A stretch of DNA of 22,741 nucleotides from JBMYYE01 sp049609065 (GTDB lineage Bacteria > Pseudomonadota > Alphaproteobacteria > Rhodobacterales > Rhodobacteraceae). The notes below the pieces were generated by a model, which saw nothing but the letters and a program-made list of their open reading frames with translations, ran no database searches and was not told the DNA's origin. The stretch's first letter is position 1, and each line of letters starts with the position of its first letter. The stretch covers positions 1 through 22,741 of the forward strand of contig JBMYYE010000028.1 of the NCBI GenBank assembly GCA_049609065.1. Direction: 5' to 3'. Made by a program: the position numbers and the translations under genes. This document shows, one piece after another, positions 6,160 through 15,289 of this stretch.

Positions 6160-8024
6160 AGAAACCAAGCGACAACCCCGCCGATCCTTTTAAAAAAGCG
6201 CTCGCCAATGCGACCAAGGTCCTTGCCGATGACGCGGAGCTTTCCGTCACTTATTCCGTGGATCCCTCTGGGCAAACCGACGACAGCATCCGCCTGCCGC
6301 AAGTGACCCGCAAAATGACCCGCGAAGAGGTCCTCTTGGCACGCGGTCACGCGGATGCCATGGCAATGTATCATCGCCATCACGATGCAACGACCCACGC
6401 CAAATACGCCCCACCGGGCAATATGGCCGCCGAAATATATGAGGCCATGGAAACCGCCCGCTGCGAAGCCATGGGCGCACGCGAAATGCCAGGGACAGCA
6501 TCAAATATCGACGCAAAAATAACAGAGGAATTCACGCGCACCGGGCTCGCACGGATCGAAAACCGCACCGAAGCCCCCCTTTCGACGGCGGCCGCGCTTT
6601 TGGTGCGAAAGCTTGCCTCTGGGCGTGATTTACCTGAGGCGGCACAGCCCGTTTTGGACGTCTGGTCCGATTTTTTTGACGATAAGCTTGGCAACCGCGA
6701 AGAGCGGCTCAACGATGTGTTGGCCGATCAATCCGCCTTTGCCCATTTCGCCCGCCAAGTCATCGAAGATTTGGGCTTTGGCGATCAGTTGGGCGATGAT
6801 CCAACCGAAGATGACGACGCCCAAGACGACGCTGAAAATGACGACGACGCAGAGGATCAACCAGACAGCGAAGGCGAAGACGACAGCGAGGACGATCAGG
6901 CCGAGGCCAGCCCCGAGCAAAGCCAAGAACAGCAGCAAGATCAGGCGCAAGCCAGCTTATCGACCGAGGACCTCAATGAGGACGACATGGGCGAAGAAGT
7001 CGAAATGCCCGAAGGCGATATGCCCGATCTGCCGCCGCCCCCTGTGTCTGATGCAGACCCAAATTACACGGTCTACAACAATGAAAATGATGAAATCATC
7101 ATGGCCGAAGAGCTGGCTGAACCCCAAGAATTGGAGCGCTTGCGCAATTACTTAGATCAACAGCTTGAACCTCTCAAAGGGGCGGTATCGCGGCTTGCCA
7201 ATAAATTGCAACGGCGCCTACAGGCCCAGCAGAACCGGTCATGGGAATTCGACCTCGAAGAGGGCACGCTCGATGCGGGTCGTTTGGCACGCGTGGTTGC
7301 CAACCCGACAACGCCCCTTAGCTTCAAACGTGAAAACGATACGGAGTTTCGCGACACTGTTGTGACCCTCTTGATCGACAATTCAGGCTCCATGCGCGGA
7401 CGTCCGATTTCCATCGCCGCGATTTGTGCGGATGTGCTTGCACGTACCCTTGAGCGGTGCCAAGTCAAAGTGGAAATCTTAGGCTTTACCACACGGGCGT
7501 GGAAAGGCGGGCTTGCGCGAGAAAAATGGCTCGCGGATGGGCGCGCGGATATGCCGGGGCGTCTCAATGATTTGCGACACATCATTTACAAATCGGCCGA
7601 CGCCCCAATGCGGCGCACCCGTGATAACCTTGGCCTCATGATGAAAGAGGGCCTGTTGAAGGAAAATATCGATGGTGAGGCGCTCGAATGGGCACATCGT
7701 CGAATTACGTCTCGCAATGAGGCGCGCAAAATTTTGATGGTGATCTCAGATGGGGCACCTGTTGATGACAGCACGCTTTCTGTGAATCCTGCGAATTTCC
7801 TGGAAAAACATCTGCGCGATGTGATTGCTATGGTTGAAAAACGCAAAGCCGTGGAACTTCTGGCGATTGGGATCGGCCATGATGTGACCCGCTATTATGA
7901 CCGTGCGGTGACCATCACCGATGTTGAACAACTCGCAGGCGCCATGACCGAACAGCTTGCTGCGCTATTTGACAATGACCCACGTGCGCGCGCCCGCGTC
8001 ATGGGGATCAAAAACGCCATCTAA
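6156..8024 (+). CDS. cobT: Cobaltochelatase subunit CobT (vWA domain)
   Basis: CobT is the von Willebrand A-domain partner of the AAA+ protein CobS in the aerobic cobaltochelatase. The 622-residue protein has the family's length and layout: an N-terminal helical domain (residues 1-210), a very acidic Asp/Glu/Gln-rich linker (about 213-290), and a C-terminal vWA domain with the MIDAS motif D408-N-S410-G-S412 in LLIDNSGSMRG and a later ISDGAPVDD loop. The start at ATG 6156 overlaps the nuclease stop by 4 bp, has TAGGA upstream at 6143-6147 and gives the family N-terminus MKKPSDNPADPFKKA; the frame is open a little further upstream (6129). All MIDAS residues are intact, so a functional subunit is expected. 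cobN is not in the window. Confidence 0.96.
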   Translation: MKKPSDNPADPFKKALANATKVLADDAELSVTYSVDPSGQTDDSIRLPQVTRKMTREEVLLARGHADAMAMYHRHHDATTHAKYAPPGNMAAEIYEAMETARCEAMGAREMPGTASNIDAKITEEFTRTGLARIENRTEAPLSTAAALLVRKLASGRDLPEAAQPVLDVWSDFFDDKLGNREERLNDVLADQSAFAHFARQVIEDLGFGDQLGDDPTEDDDAQDDAENDDDAEDQPDSEGEDDSEDDQAEASPEQSQEQQQDQAQASLSTEDLNEDDMGEEVEMPEGDMPDLPPPPVSDADPNYTVYNNENDEIIMAEELAEPQELERLRNYLDQQLEPLKGAVSRLANKLQRRLQAQQNRSWEFDLEEGTLDAGRLARVVANPTTPLSFKRENDTEFRDTVVTLLIDNSGSMRGRPISIAAICADVLARTLERCQVKVEILGFTTRAWKGGLAREKWLADGRADMPGRLNDLRHIIYKSADAPMRRTRDNLGLMMKEGLLKENIDGEALEWAHRRITSRNEARKILMVISDGAPVDDSTLSVNPANFLEKHLRDVIAMVEKRKAVELLAIGIGHDVTRYYDRAVTITDVEQLAGAMTEQLAALFDNDPRARARVMGIKNAI

Positions 8025-8044
8025 AATGGCAAATGAGAGGCCCC

Positions 8045-9835
8045 ATGTTTCAAACCTTCGTTTCGCAAACATCCCCTGAAAATGTCGCCCCACGTTTGGC
8101 CGCACTTCGCGATACACTGCACACACAAAAAGTAGATGGGTTTATTATTCCACGCACCGACGCCCACCAAGGCGAATATTGCGCCCCTTGTGATGAACGC
8201 CTTGCATGGCTCACAGGGTTTACAGGATCTGCGGGTTTCGCGGTTGCGCTCCGTGAAAACGCCGCCATTTTCGTGGATGGCCGCTACACCATTCAGGTAC
8301 AAAACCAAACGGATGTTACGGCATTCCCCCCCCAAAACTGGCCTGCAACGGGGCTTGTGGATTGGCTTTTGGAACATGCGCCAGAGGGGGCAAAAATCGC
8401 CTATGATCCATGGTTGCATAGCGCAGGTGAAATTAACGCGGCCACTAAAAATTTGGCGGCCTCTGGGATTTCTTTGGTGCCATCTCGTAACCTTGTGGAT
8501 CAAATATGGCAGGACCGCCCCACCCCACCCCAAGAGAAAGCGTTCATCCAGCCCATTGAACTCACAGGTAAAAATCATGATGATAAGCGTCGCGACATCG
8601 CAGGAACTCTTGCCGAAGATGCGCTCGTTTTAACACTACCTGATAGCATAAATTGGCTTTTAAACATCCGCGGCCGCGACATCGCGCATAACCCTGTCTG
8701 TCAGTGCTTTGCGATTTTGCACAAAGATGCCCGCATCGATCTTTTTGTTGATCCTGCGAAACTTGATGACGCCCTTCACACACATTTAGGCGCTGCAGTG
8801 ACCTGCCATCCTGTAGATGCATTCGTGCCACAGCTGACGACACTTTCAGGGCAAGTACTACTTGATCAGCGCAGCGTTCCCATGGCCGTTTACGCGGCTC
8901 TTTTAGGCGGGGATGCAACCCCTGTTTTATCCACCGACCCGTGCATTCTTTCGAAGGCCTGTAAAACGCCGCAAGAACTCCAAGGGGCGCGCGACGCCCA
9001 CCTCGTGGATGCGGGGGCCATGGTTGAGTTTTTGGCATGGCTGGATCAAGAGGCCCCCAAAGGGGATCTCACTGAAATTGACATCGTGACTGCACTCGAA
9101 GGATTTCGCACCAAAACGGGGCTGCTCCAAGAGATCAGTTTTGACACCATTTCAGGGGCTGGGCCAAATGGCGCGATCGTGCATTACCGCGTAACAGAAG
9201 ACAGCAACCGCGACATCGATCAAGATACCTTTTTGCTTGTGGACAGTGGTGGACAATACACGTCAGGGACAACCGATATTACGCGCACCATCGCCATTGG
9301 CACAGTGAGCGACACCCAAAAACGCCATTTCACGCGGGTTTTGCAAGGCATGATCGCGATTTCGCGGGTCGCCTTTCCGCGCGGTCTATCGGGGCGTGAT
9401 TTAGACGCGTTGGCACGCTATCCTCTTTGGCTTGAGGGCTGCGATTACGATCACGGCACGGGCCATGGGGTTGGGGCCTATTTATCCGTGCATGAGGGCC
9501 CACAAGGCATCGCGCGTAAATATGAAGTTCCGTTTCAAGAGGGCATGATCCTTTCCAATGAGCCCGGGTATTACGTGGCTGATGGCTATGGCATTCGCCT
9601 CGAAAACCTTATTTCTGTGACGTCAGCGCCCGAACGCGGGGATGGGCGTGATATGCTGTCATTTGAAACGCTCACCTATGTGCCGATTGATAAACGTGCG
9701 ATTGATATGTCCTTGCTGAGCGCAGATGAAATCGCTTGGCTGAATGCCTATCACGCGGCCTGTTGGGATCAACAAGAGGCCCGTGTTTCTGGCCCGGCGC
9801 GCCTTTGGCTCAAAAACGCAACGGCCACGATCTAA
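8045..9835 (+). CDS. pepP: M24-family Xaa-Pro aminopeptidase
   Basis: A 596-residue metallopeptidase that removes the N-terminal residue before proline. It has the three-part layout of the long aminopeptidase P group: a first creatinase-like N-domain (PRLAALRDTL ... DGFIIPRTDAHQGEY ... TGFTGSAG ... FVDGRYTIQ), a second pseudo-repeat, and the C-terminal pita-bread catalytic domain. The five metal ligands are all present: D400 in LLVDSGG, D411 in GTTDITR, H474 in GTGHGVG, E506 in LSNEPGYY and E520 in IRLENL. No signal peptide is seen, so it is cytosolic. I chose ATG 8045 over ATG 8033 because AGAGG (8035-8039) sits 5 bases before it. It follows cobT by 20 bases and is probably cotranscribed. 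The stop is 2 bp from that of the convergent channel gene. The symbol is used in the broad family sense. Confidence 0.93.
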   Translation: MFQTFVSQTSPENVAPRLAALRDTLHTQKVDGFIIPRTDAHQGEYCAPCDERLAWLTGFTGSAGFAVALRENAAIFVDGRYTIQVQNQTDVTAFPPQNWPATGLVDWLLEHAPEGAKIAYDPWLHSAGEINAATKNLAASGISLVPSRNLVDQIWQDRPTPPQEKAFIQPIELTGKNHDDKRRDIAGTLAEDALVLTLPDSINWLLNIRGRDIAHNPVCQCFAILHKDARIDLFVDPAKLDDALHTHLGAAVTCHPVDAFVPQLTTLSGQVLLDQRSVPMAVYAALLGGDATPVLSTDPCILSKACKTPQELQGARDAHLVDAGAMVEFLAWLDQEAPKGDLTEIDIVTALEGFRTKTGLLQEISFDTISGAGPNGAIVHYRVTEDSNRDIDQDTFLLVDSGGQYTSGTTDITRTIAIGTVSDTQKRHFTRVLQGMIAISRVAFPRGLSGRDLDALARYPLWLEGCDYDHGTGHGVGAYLSVHEGPQGIARKYEVPFQEGMILSNEPGYYVADGYGIRLENLISVTSAPERGDGRDMLSFETLTYVPIDKRAIDMSLLSADEIAWLNAYHAACWDQQEARVSGPARLWLKNATATI

Positions 9836-9837
9836 GA

Positions 9838-11541
9838 TTAGGAATGCTCTTCGGCCGCCGTGTCGGAGAGTGCTTTGTTCATCGCCTTAAGCGCGTCCAC
9901 ATGGAAAAGTGCGCCCCATAATTCAGGAGGTTGATCCTCCCCTGCCAAGGTCACTACAGGGATATAATCCGCACGTGAGCGATCAAAAACGGGCATGGCG
10001 GTTTCCAAAGTGGCATTGCCATCGATGTAAAATCCTTGCTCCACCAAAGCCCAAAGGGCCTCTTCTCTCACCGATTTATCATCATCAAGCGGCCGCATAA
10101 TCTGTGCCACACGGTGCACCGATAACAAATACGCCTGCGGCCCCGCCGCAAGGTGAATATTGCGGCGCTCCAAAAGCGTCAGAAAAAATGAATGATCAAT
10201 AAGGCGGCTTGAAATCGCAGTGGAAATCGATACGGCCACCATAACCGCCAATCCCGTTTGCCAATCACCCGTCATTTCAAAGACAATCAATGTGGTGGAG
10301 ATCGGCGCACCAAGCACGGCCGCGGCAACCGCCCCCATTCCCGCCAAGGCATAGAGAGTTTCAGAGCCCGAGTTATCAGGGAAAATCGCCGTCGCAATGA
10401 TGCCAAAAGACAGGCCCGTCAAGGCGCCAATCATCATCGAAGGGGAAAAAATCCCGCCCCCCATTCTACCCCCCATGGTGATCGACACAGCCGCGATTTT
10501 AAGCACGGTGAAAATCACCGCTTCATGCCACAGTAAATGCCCGCTAAGCGCCGCCGATGTTGTGCCATACCCCACGCCGATAATATGCGGAAACGCAAGC
10601 GCAATCACGCCCAAAAGTGCCCCCGCAATCATCGGGCGCGCCCATGTGGGGATTTTGAAAACCCGTTCAATCAGGTTTCCAAAATCATCACTCCAAAACA
10701 CAGCTTTCATGAAGGCAACAGCGACCCCGCCGCATAACGCACCAAGCAACAAAAACGCAGGGAGCTCTTGGTAAAAGCTGAAATAATTATCCGTCGGCAA
10801 AATAAACTCTGTCACATTGCCAAAAGCCAAACGGTTTACAACCGTTCCCGCCACCGAGGCCACCACAATCGGGGCGAAGGCATGCAAAGCAAAATGGCGC
10901 AAAATGACTTCCATCGCGAAAAGCGCGCCTGCAATGGGGGCATTGAAGCTCGCAGACACCGCACCTGCCACCGCGCAGCCCAAAAGGTCACGCCCAGTGA
11001 TCCCGCTTGCATCAATACGCGTTGACACCCAGCTTGAAATCACCGCAGCCAAGTGCACAACAGGCCCTTCGCGCCCCGCAGAGCCGCCTGTCGATAAGGT
11101 GATCAAGGACGCAAGACCCGACGCCAGCCCCGCTCGTTTTTCGACGCGCCCCTCATGAAGCGCCGCGCCTTCGATCACATCCGCAACCGAGCGCACACGG
11201 CCATCTGGGGTCATCAATTTGAAAATCCACCCAACCACAAAACCGCCAAAAACGGGCAAGAGGCAAATCCAATACCATGGTAATTCCGCGGTTATACTAT
11301 GGAGGATACTGGCATCATCTGTGCCATAAAATAGGGTTTGAAGCGCCGAGATTGCCCACCGAAAACAAAGCGCGGTGAGCCCCGCCCCAATGCCGACAAG
11401 CAAGGCCAAGAACCAAAATTGGATTTCCGATGGCCCCTTTTCACGCACAGCATCATACACGGACCGCAGGTCACGCTTTGCCGATGCAAATCGACGCTGC
11501 ATAAATTTGGAAATTTCAAAGAAGGGATGGGTCTCTCGCAT
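9838..11541 (-). CDS. ClC-family chloride channel protein
   Basis: A 567-residue membrane protein of the ClC family, which moves chloride (or fluoride/nitrate) across the inner membrane as a homodimer. Visible family motifs are GREGP at 156-160 with the gating glutamate E158, NAPIAGALFAMEV at 200-212, and MGGRMGGGIFSPSMM for the third anion-binding segment. The C-terminal 110 residues look like a degenerate CBS pair. Two oddities: the usual GSGIP anion-site motif is RSVAD (117-121), keeping only the serine, and the position of the internal proton glutamate (E203 in E. coli ClC) is V212, which resembles chloride channels more than H+/Cl- exchangers. The ATG has GAGGG shortly upstream. It lies 81 bp after recN on the same strand. 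Confidence 0.93.
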   Translation of the reverse strand: MRETHPFFEISKFMQRRFASAKRDLRSVYDAVREKGPSEIQFWFLALLVGIGAGLTALCFRWAISALQTLFYGTDDASILHSITAELPWYWICLLPVFGGFVVGWIFKLMTPDGRVRSVADVIEGAALHEGRVEKRAGLASGLASLITLSTGGSAGREGPVVHLAAVISSWVSTRIDASGITGRDLLGCAVAGAVSASFNAPIAGALFAMEVILRHFALHAFAPIVVASVAGTVVNRLAFGNVTEFILPTDNYFSFYQELPAFLLLGALCGGVAVAFMKAVFWSDDFGNLIERVFKIPTWARPMIAGALLGVIALAFPHIIGVGYGTTSAALSGHLLWHEAVIFTVLKIAAVSITMGGRMGGGIFSPSMMIGALTGLSFGIIATAIFPDNSGSETLYALAGMGAVAAAVLGAPISTTLIVFEMTGDWQTGLAVMVAVSISTAISSRLIDHSFFLTLLERRNIHLAAGPQAYLLSVHRVAQIMRPLDDDKSVREEALWALVEQGFYIDGNATLETAMPVFDRSRADYIPVVTLAGEDQPPELWGALFHVDALKAMNKALSDTAAEEHS

Positions 11542-11581
11542 CAGCCCTCACGCATAAATTTGCTTTTCTGCATATTAGGTG

Positions 11582-11593
11582 TTTTGGCCAAAA
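11582..11593. other. Perfect 12-bp palindrome between recN and the ClC gene
   Basis: TTTTGGCCAAAA is self-complementary. Overlapping it, GCCAAAAGCG (11587-11596) recurs directly at 11630-11639 inside the 3' end of recN. There is no stem-plus-T-run terminator, so recN and the channel gene may be cotranscribed. Confidence 0.3.
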
Positions 11594-11622
11594 GCGCAAC
11601 GAAAAGCCCCAAAGGATTTGAT

Positions 11623-13272
11623 TTAAAACGCCAAAAGCGATTTTGCGGCGGCGCGGGCTTCTTCGGTGATGCTATCGCCTGCAAGCATCCGTGCGATTTC
11701 ATCAATGCGCGCCGCCTCATCCAGCGGGACCACACGTGAAAACGTCATCCCTTCAACCACTTCTTTTTGCACACGCCAATGATGCGCCCCACGCGCGGCC
11801 ACTTGTGGGGAATGGGTCACAACAAGGGTCTGCCCCCCGATTGACAGCGCCTCAAGCCGCCGCCCGACGGCATCTGCGGTTGCACCACCAACACCACGAT
11901 CAATTTCATCAAAAATCATCGTGACCCCTGCATCATCAGACCGAAGCGCCACTTTCAGTGCGAGCAAAAATCGCGACAATTCCCCGCCTGAGGCGATTTT
12001 ATTGAGCGGCCCAGATGGTGCGCCCGGATTGGTGGCCACCTTAAATTGCACATGGTCTTTGCCGTGCTTTGCGGGGTCTGCGGCGGTCACTTCGGTCTGA
12101 AAAACCGCGCGCTCCATCTTGAGGCCTGCCAATTCGCTTTGAATGGCGGCGTCTAGGGTTTTGGCTTCGGTAACGCGCGCGGCGCTTAACGCGTCGGCCG
12201 CGGCGTCATAGGCTGTTTGCGCCTTTGTTAGCTCTGCTTTCAGGCGGTCAATCTGTGCGTCCCCACCATCGATATTTTCGAGCTTAGACCGCAGATCATC
12301 TGCCAAGCCAGACAGGTCATTTGCCTGCACATTATATTTTCGCGCAAGGCCGCGAATGGCAAAGAGGCGCTCTTCGATATCTTCAAGTTCATGCGGGTTG
12401 AAATCCAACGAAGACGCCACCGTGTCCACGTCGTTTTGCGCCTCTGTGAGGGCTTCCATGGCGCGCGAAACGGCATCAATTGCGCTGATTAATTCACCTT
12501 CGAGCTTATCTGACACACCCTCAAGCCAGCGCATGCCATCCGACAAAAGCCCCTCTGCCCCCTCAATCGATAGGGTTTGAGCCGCGCGAAGGACATCACC
12601 ACGGACCTTTTCGGCGTTTTGCATCCGTCTGCGTGCCGCATCAAGGGTGATATCTTCGTCCTCTTCTGGATTGAGCGCGTCCAACTCCCCAACCGCGTGA
12701 CGTAGATACTCTTCTTCTTCCTTCAAAGCAGCAATATCGGCTTCTGCCTTGGACAGGCTTTTTTGCGCATGTCGCAGCTGCATCCAACGCTGGCCAACCT
12801 CGTCAAGCATGCTGTCATGTCCCGCGAACCGGTCGAGCATCGCGCGGTGCCCTTTGGGATCCAAAAGTCCGCGGTCATCGTGTTGGCCATGCAATTCGAG
12901 CAATGTTTCTGACAATTGCCGAAGCACCTCACCTGATACCCGTCGATCATTGATCCATGCCGTTTTGCGCCCGTCTTGGGCATTCACACGGCGCAAGATG
13001 ATATCATCTTCGATCTCGATCCCTGCCTCGGCTAAGACCGCATATGCGGGGTGGCTGTTCGGCACCGTGAAAACGGCGCTGACTTCGCCTTGCTTGGCCC
13101 CGTCTCGCACCATATCCGCACGCCCGCGCCAACCCAGAACAAAACCAAGACTGTCCAGCAAAATGGATTTCCCCGCGCCAGTTTCCCCAGTCAAAACATT
13201 AAGGCCCGGCTGAAAGGCAAGCTCCAGCCGGTCAATAATCAACATGTCCCGAATATCAAGATGGGTGAGCAT
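11623..13272 (-). CDS. recN: DNA repair protein RecN
   Basis: RecN is a cytosolic SMC-like ATPase that acts at double-strand breaks during recombinational repair. The 549-residue product has the full family layout: Walker A GETGAGKS at 29-36, two long coiled-coil segments (about 155-230 and 340-395) flanking a short hinge, the ABC signature SGGELSRF at 428-435, Walker B TMIFDEID at 451-458, and the H-loop VVTHSPQ at 484-490. No key residue is missing. The ATG at 13272 is preceded by AGGGG, which overlaps the TAG stop of bamD; the genes are 12 bp apart and almost certainly form an operon. I looked for an SOS (LexA) box of the alphaproteobacterial GTTC-N7-GTTC kind and found none directly upstream. 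In many alphaproteobacteria ligA follows; here a ClC gene does. Confidence 0.97.
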   Translation of the reverse strand: MLTHLDIRDMLIIDRLELAFQPGLNVLTGETGAGKSILLDSLGFVLGWRGRADMVRDGAKQGEVSAVFTVPNSHPAYAVLAEAGIEIEDDIILRRVNAQDGRKTAWINDRRVSGEVLRQLSETLLELHGQHDDRGLLDPKGHRAMLDRFAGHDSMLDEVGQRWMQLRHAQKSLSKAEADIAALKEEEEYLRHAVGELDALNPEEDEDITLDAARRRMQNAEKVRGDVLRAAQTLSIEGAEGLLSDGMRWLEGVSDKLEGELISAIDAVSRAMEALTEAQNDVDTVASSLDFNPHELEDIEERLFAIRGLARKYNVQANDLSGLADDLRSKLENIDGGDAQIDRLKAELTKAQTAYDAAADALSAARVTEAKTLDAAIQSELAGLKMERAVFQTEVTAADPAKHGKDHVQFKVATNPGAPSGPLNKIASGGELSRFLLALKVALRSDDAGVTMIFDEIDRGVGGATADAVGRRLEALSIGGQTLVVTHSPQVAARGAHHWRVQKEVVEGMTFSRVVPLDEAARIDEIARMLAGDSITEEARAAAKSLLAF

Positions 13273-13284
13273 TTTGAAACGCCC

Positions 13285-14142
13285 CTAGAGCCATTCGCCC
13301 TTAATCGTCTGACGATAAATCGCGCCAAGCCAATCCGTAGAAAGCCCTTTTGGTTCAAGCCCGCGTTCCGTCAAGAGTTTAAAGCTGTCTTCATAGAACC
13401 CAGTTGAGCGGAAATTATGTCCCAAAATTGCCGCCGCGGTTTGTGCTTCGCTTGCGATCCCAAGGGACAGATAGCTTTCCACCAAACGATGAAGTGCCTC
13501 CGCGGTGTGAGAGGTTGTTTGAAAATCTTCAACCACCACGCGGAACCGATTAATCGCCGCGGTGAAATTGCCACGTTTCAAATAATAGCGCCCGATTTCC
13601 ATTTCTTTGGCGGCCAAATGGTCAAAGGCCAAATCAAATTTCAAAATCGCAGAGCGTGCATATTCGCTATCTGGATACCGCTCGATCACCGTGCGCAAGG
13701 CTTGCAAGGCTTGGAAGGTGAGGCCTTGATCACGGCCCACTTCATCGATTTGATCATAATAGGAAATCGCAAGCAAATATTGCGCATATGCTGCATCTTC
13801 ATCCGCTGGATAAAGATCTAAGAAGCGCTGTGCAGACCCACGGCTATTTTCATAGTCTTTGGCTTTATGATAGGCGAAGGCCTGCATGATGAGAGCCCGC
13901 TTGGCCCAGACAGAATATGGGTAAAGGCGTTCGACCTCGCCAAAGATGCGCGCAGCTTCTTCTTTGCGGCGTTTGGTGTCGAGATCGTATTCAGCCTTTT
14001 TATAAAGCTCTTCAGCGGTGAAGCTTTCGAGCGGTTTTTCCGCTTCCACGTCCCCTTTTGAGCCACGCAATATGCCACAGCTCGACACCAGCATCGTGCT
14101 ACATAGCAACGCCACAACCACTTTGCGTCCGTGTCCGATCAT
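13285..14142 (-). CDS. bamD: Outer membrane assembly lipoprotein BamD
   Basis: BamD is the essential lipoprotein of the BAM complex, which inserts beta-barrel proteins in the outer membrane; it sits on the periplasmic face. The 285-residue product has an N-terminal signal with the lipobox LVSSC (C22), followed by TPR-like helical repeats: TAEELYKKAEYDLDTKRRKEE, then RALIMQAFAYHKAKDYENS, RFLDLYPADEDAAYAQYLLA, VIERYPDSEYARSA and YLKRGNFTAAINRF, the usual BamD (ComL/YfiO) pattern. The length fits alphaproteobacterial BamD. AGGGGG lies 5 bases before the ATG. It is the first gene after the lpxC terminator, so its promoter should be within 14143-14205, where I could not fix convincing hexamers. 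It is probably cotranscribed with recN. Confidence 0.96.
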   Translation of the reverse strand: MIGHGRKVVVALLCSTMLVSSCGILRGSKGDVEAEKPLESFTAEELYKKAEYDLDTKRRKEEAARIFGEVERLYPYSVWAKRALIMQAFAYHKAKDYENSRGSAQRFLDLYPADEDAAYAQYLLAISYYDQIDEVGRDQGLTFQALQALRTVIERYPDSEYARSAILKFDLAFDHLAAKEMEIGRYYLKRGNFTAAINRFRVVVEDFQTTSHTAEALHRLVESYLSLGIASEAQTAAAILGHNFRSTGFYEDSFKLLTERGLEPKGLSTDWLGAIYRQTIKGEWL

Positions 14143-14204
14143 GAAGGCCCCCTACTCTTTCACCTTGCAGGTATTTCCACATTATCTATCACGTCCGCGC
14201 ATAG

Positions 14205-14240
14205 AAAAAACCCCTCATTTCTATGAAATGGGGGGTTTTT
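14205..14240 (-). terminator. Strong terminator after lpxC (works in both directions)
   Basis: Bases 14206-14221 and 14225-14240 form a 16-bp stem (one G-U) with a 3-base loop: an A-run, CCCC, then CATTTC on one side and GAAATG, G-run, T-run on the other. Read on the minus strand it ends in TTTTTT, 21 bases after the lpxC stop. It separates lpxC from bamD. Confidence 0.92.
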
Positions 14241-14261
14241 GTAACTTAGTCAAAAGAAAGC

Positions 14262-15176
14262 TTAAGCAAAGGCCGCAATATCTTCGCGTTTGATGTGAGC
14301 CCCTGGAAGGCGATCTGCCTTTTGATCATCACATTCGACAAACCGAAAATTGCTTGGGTCGGCGAAAACAAGGCGCAAAAGCTGGTTCGTCATCGCGTGC
14401 CCCGCCTTAAAGCCAGTGTAGCGCCCCATCAATGGGCCACCCGCAAGATAGAGATCCCCAAGCGCATCAAGCATTTTATGACGCACAGGCTCCTCATCAC
14501 GGCGCTGACCGCTTGGGGAAAGAAGTTTATCATCATCAAACACCAAGGCGTTATCCAAAGTCCCGCCAAGCGCAAGCCCATTGGCCTGCATCATATCGAC
14601 ATCAGATTGGCGACAAAATGTGCGACAGTCAGAAAGTTCGCGCAAAAACGTGCCATTGGCCATCGTCAAGGCCATTGATTGATTGCCAATCGCAGCTTCC
14701 GTAAAATCGATTTCAAAATCGATCACCATCTCTTCGGATGGCTCAATGCGCGCAAACGCATCCCCATTGCGGAATTCAACCGGTTTCAAAATTTCAAGAA
14801 TGCGCACGGGCTTTGCTTGTTTTTGGATACCCGTTTCCAAAATCTTTTCGACAAACACCTTGGATGAGCCATCGAAGATAGGCACTTCAGGTCCGTCAAT
14901 ATCGATCATCGCATTGTGTACCCCACAACCAGCAAGCGCCGCCATGATATGTTCAATGGTGGACACTTCGGCCCCATCATCATTGCGAATGAGTGTGCAG
15001 AGTTGGGAGGGCACCACGGAATCGTAGCGCGCAGAAATCATACCGTGGTCAAGGTCCACACGATTAAACCAAATTCCGACATTGGCTGCCGCAGGCTTTA
15101 ACACCATCTTAACAGGCGCATTGCTATGAAGACCATGGCCTAGAAATTCGATTGTTGATTTTAGTGTGGCTTGCAC
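14262..15176 (-). CDS. lpxC: UDP-3-O-acyl-N-acetylglucosamine deacetylase
   Basis: LpxC is the zinc-dependent deacetylase that commits UDP-3-O-acyl-GlcNAc to lipid A synthesis in the cytosol. The 304-residue product carries the family's active site: E75 and H76 in STIEHI, H233 and D237 in RHKMLDALGD (zinc ligands with H76), and the general acid H260 in KAGHAMTN. I place the start at GTG 15176, since GGAG lies 6 bases upstream and the product then begins MQATLKSTIEF as in relatives; the longer TTG start at 15188 would add four residues and has its AGGGG directly against the start codon. It is a single-gene transcription unit: an ftsZ terminator precedes it and a strong terminator follows it. 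The preceding gap holds a small inverted repeat at 15290-15308. Confidence 0.96.
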   Translation of the reverse strand: MQATLKSTIEFLGHGLHSNAPVKMVLKPAAANVGIWFNRVDLDHGMISARYDSVVPSQLCTLIRNDDGAEVSTIEHIMAALAGCGVHNAMIDIDGPEVPIFDGSSKVFVEKILETGIQKQAKPVRILEILKPVEFRNGDAFARIEPSEEMVIDFEIDFTEAAIGNQSMALTMANGTFLRELSDCRTFCRQSDVDMMQANGLALGGTLDNALVFDDDKLLSPSGQRRDEEPVRHKMLDALGDLYLAGGPLMGRYTGFKAGHAMTNQLLRLVFADPSNFRFVECDDQKADRLPGAHIKREDIAAFA

Positions 15177-15289
15177 GGACTGCTCCAACCCCTATTGCGT
15201 TGCCAATTAAATATGCTGCAAGCGCAGCGAGAACAATTCACGCTTTATGACAGTATGTAACAAACGATACAAAACTCGAAATATTCACA

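Noticed and set aside
9821..9861. Possible bidirectional terminator at the convergent stop codons
   Set aside because: The only pairing is 5 bp (CGGCC/GGCCG) across about 26 bases, with no T-run on either strand.
13273..13400. LexA-type SOS box for recN (GTTC-N7-GTTC)
   Set aside because: A GTTC occurs in the bamD end, but the second half-site is only AGTT-like and misplaced; recN is more simply transcribed from bamD.
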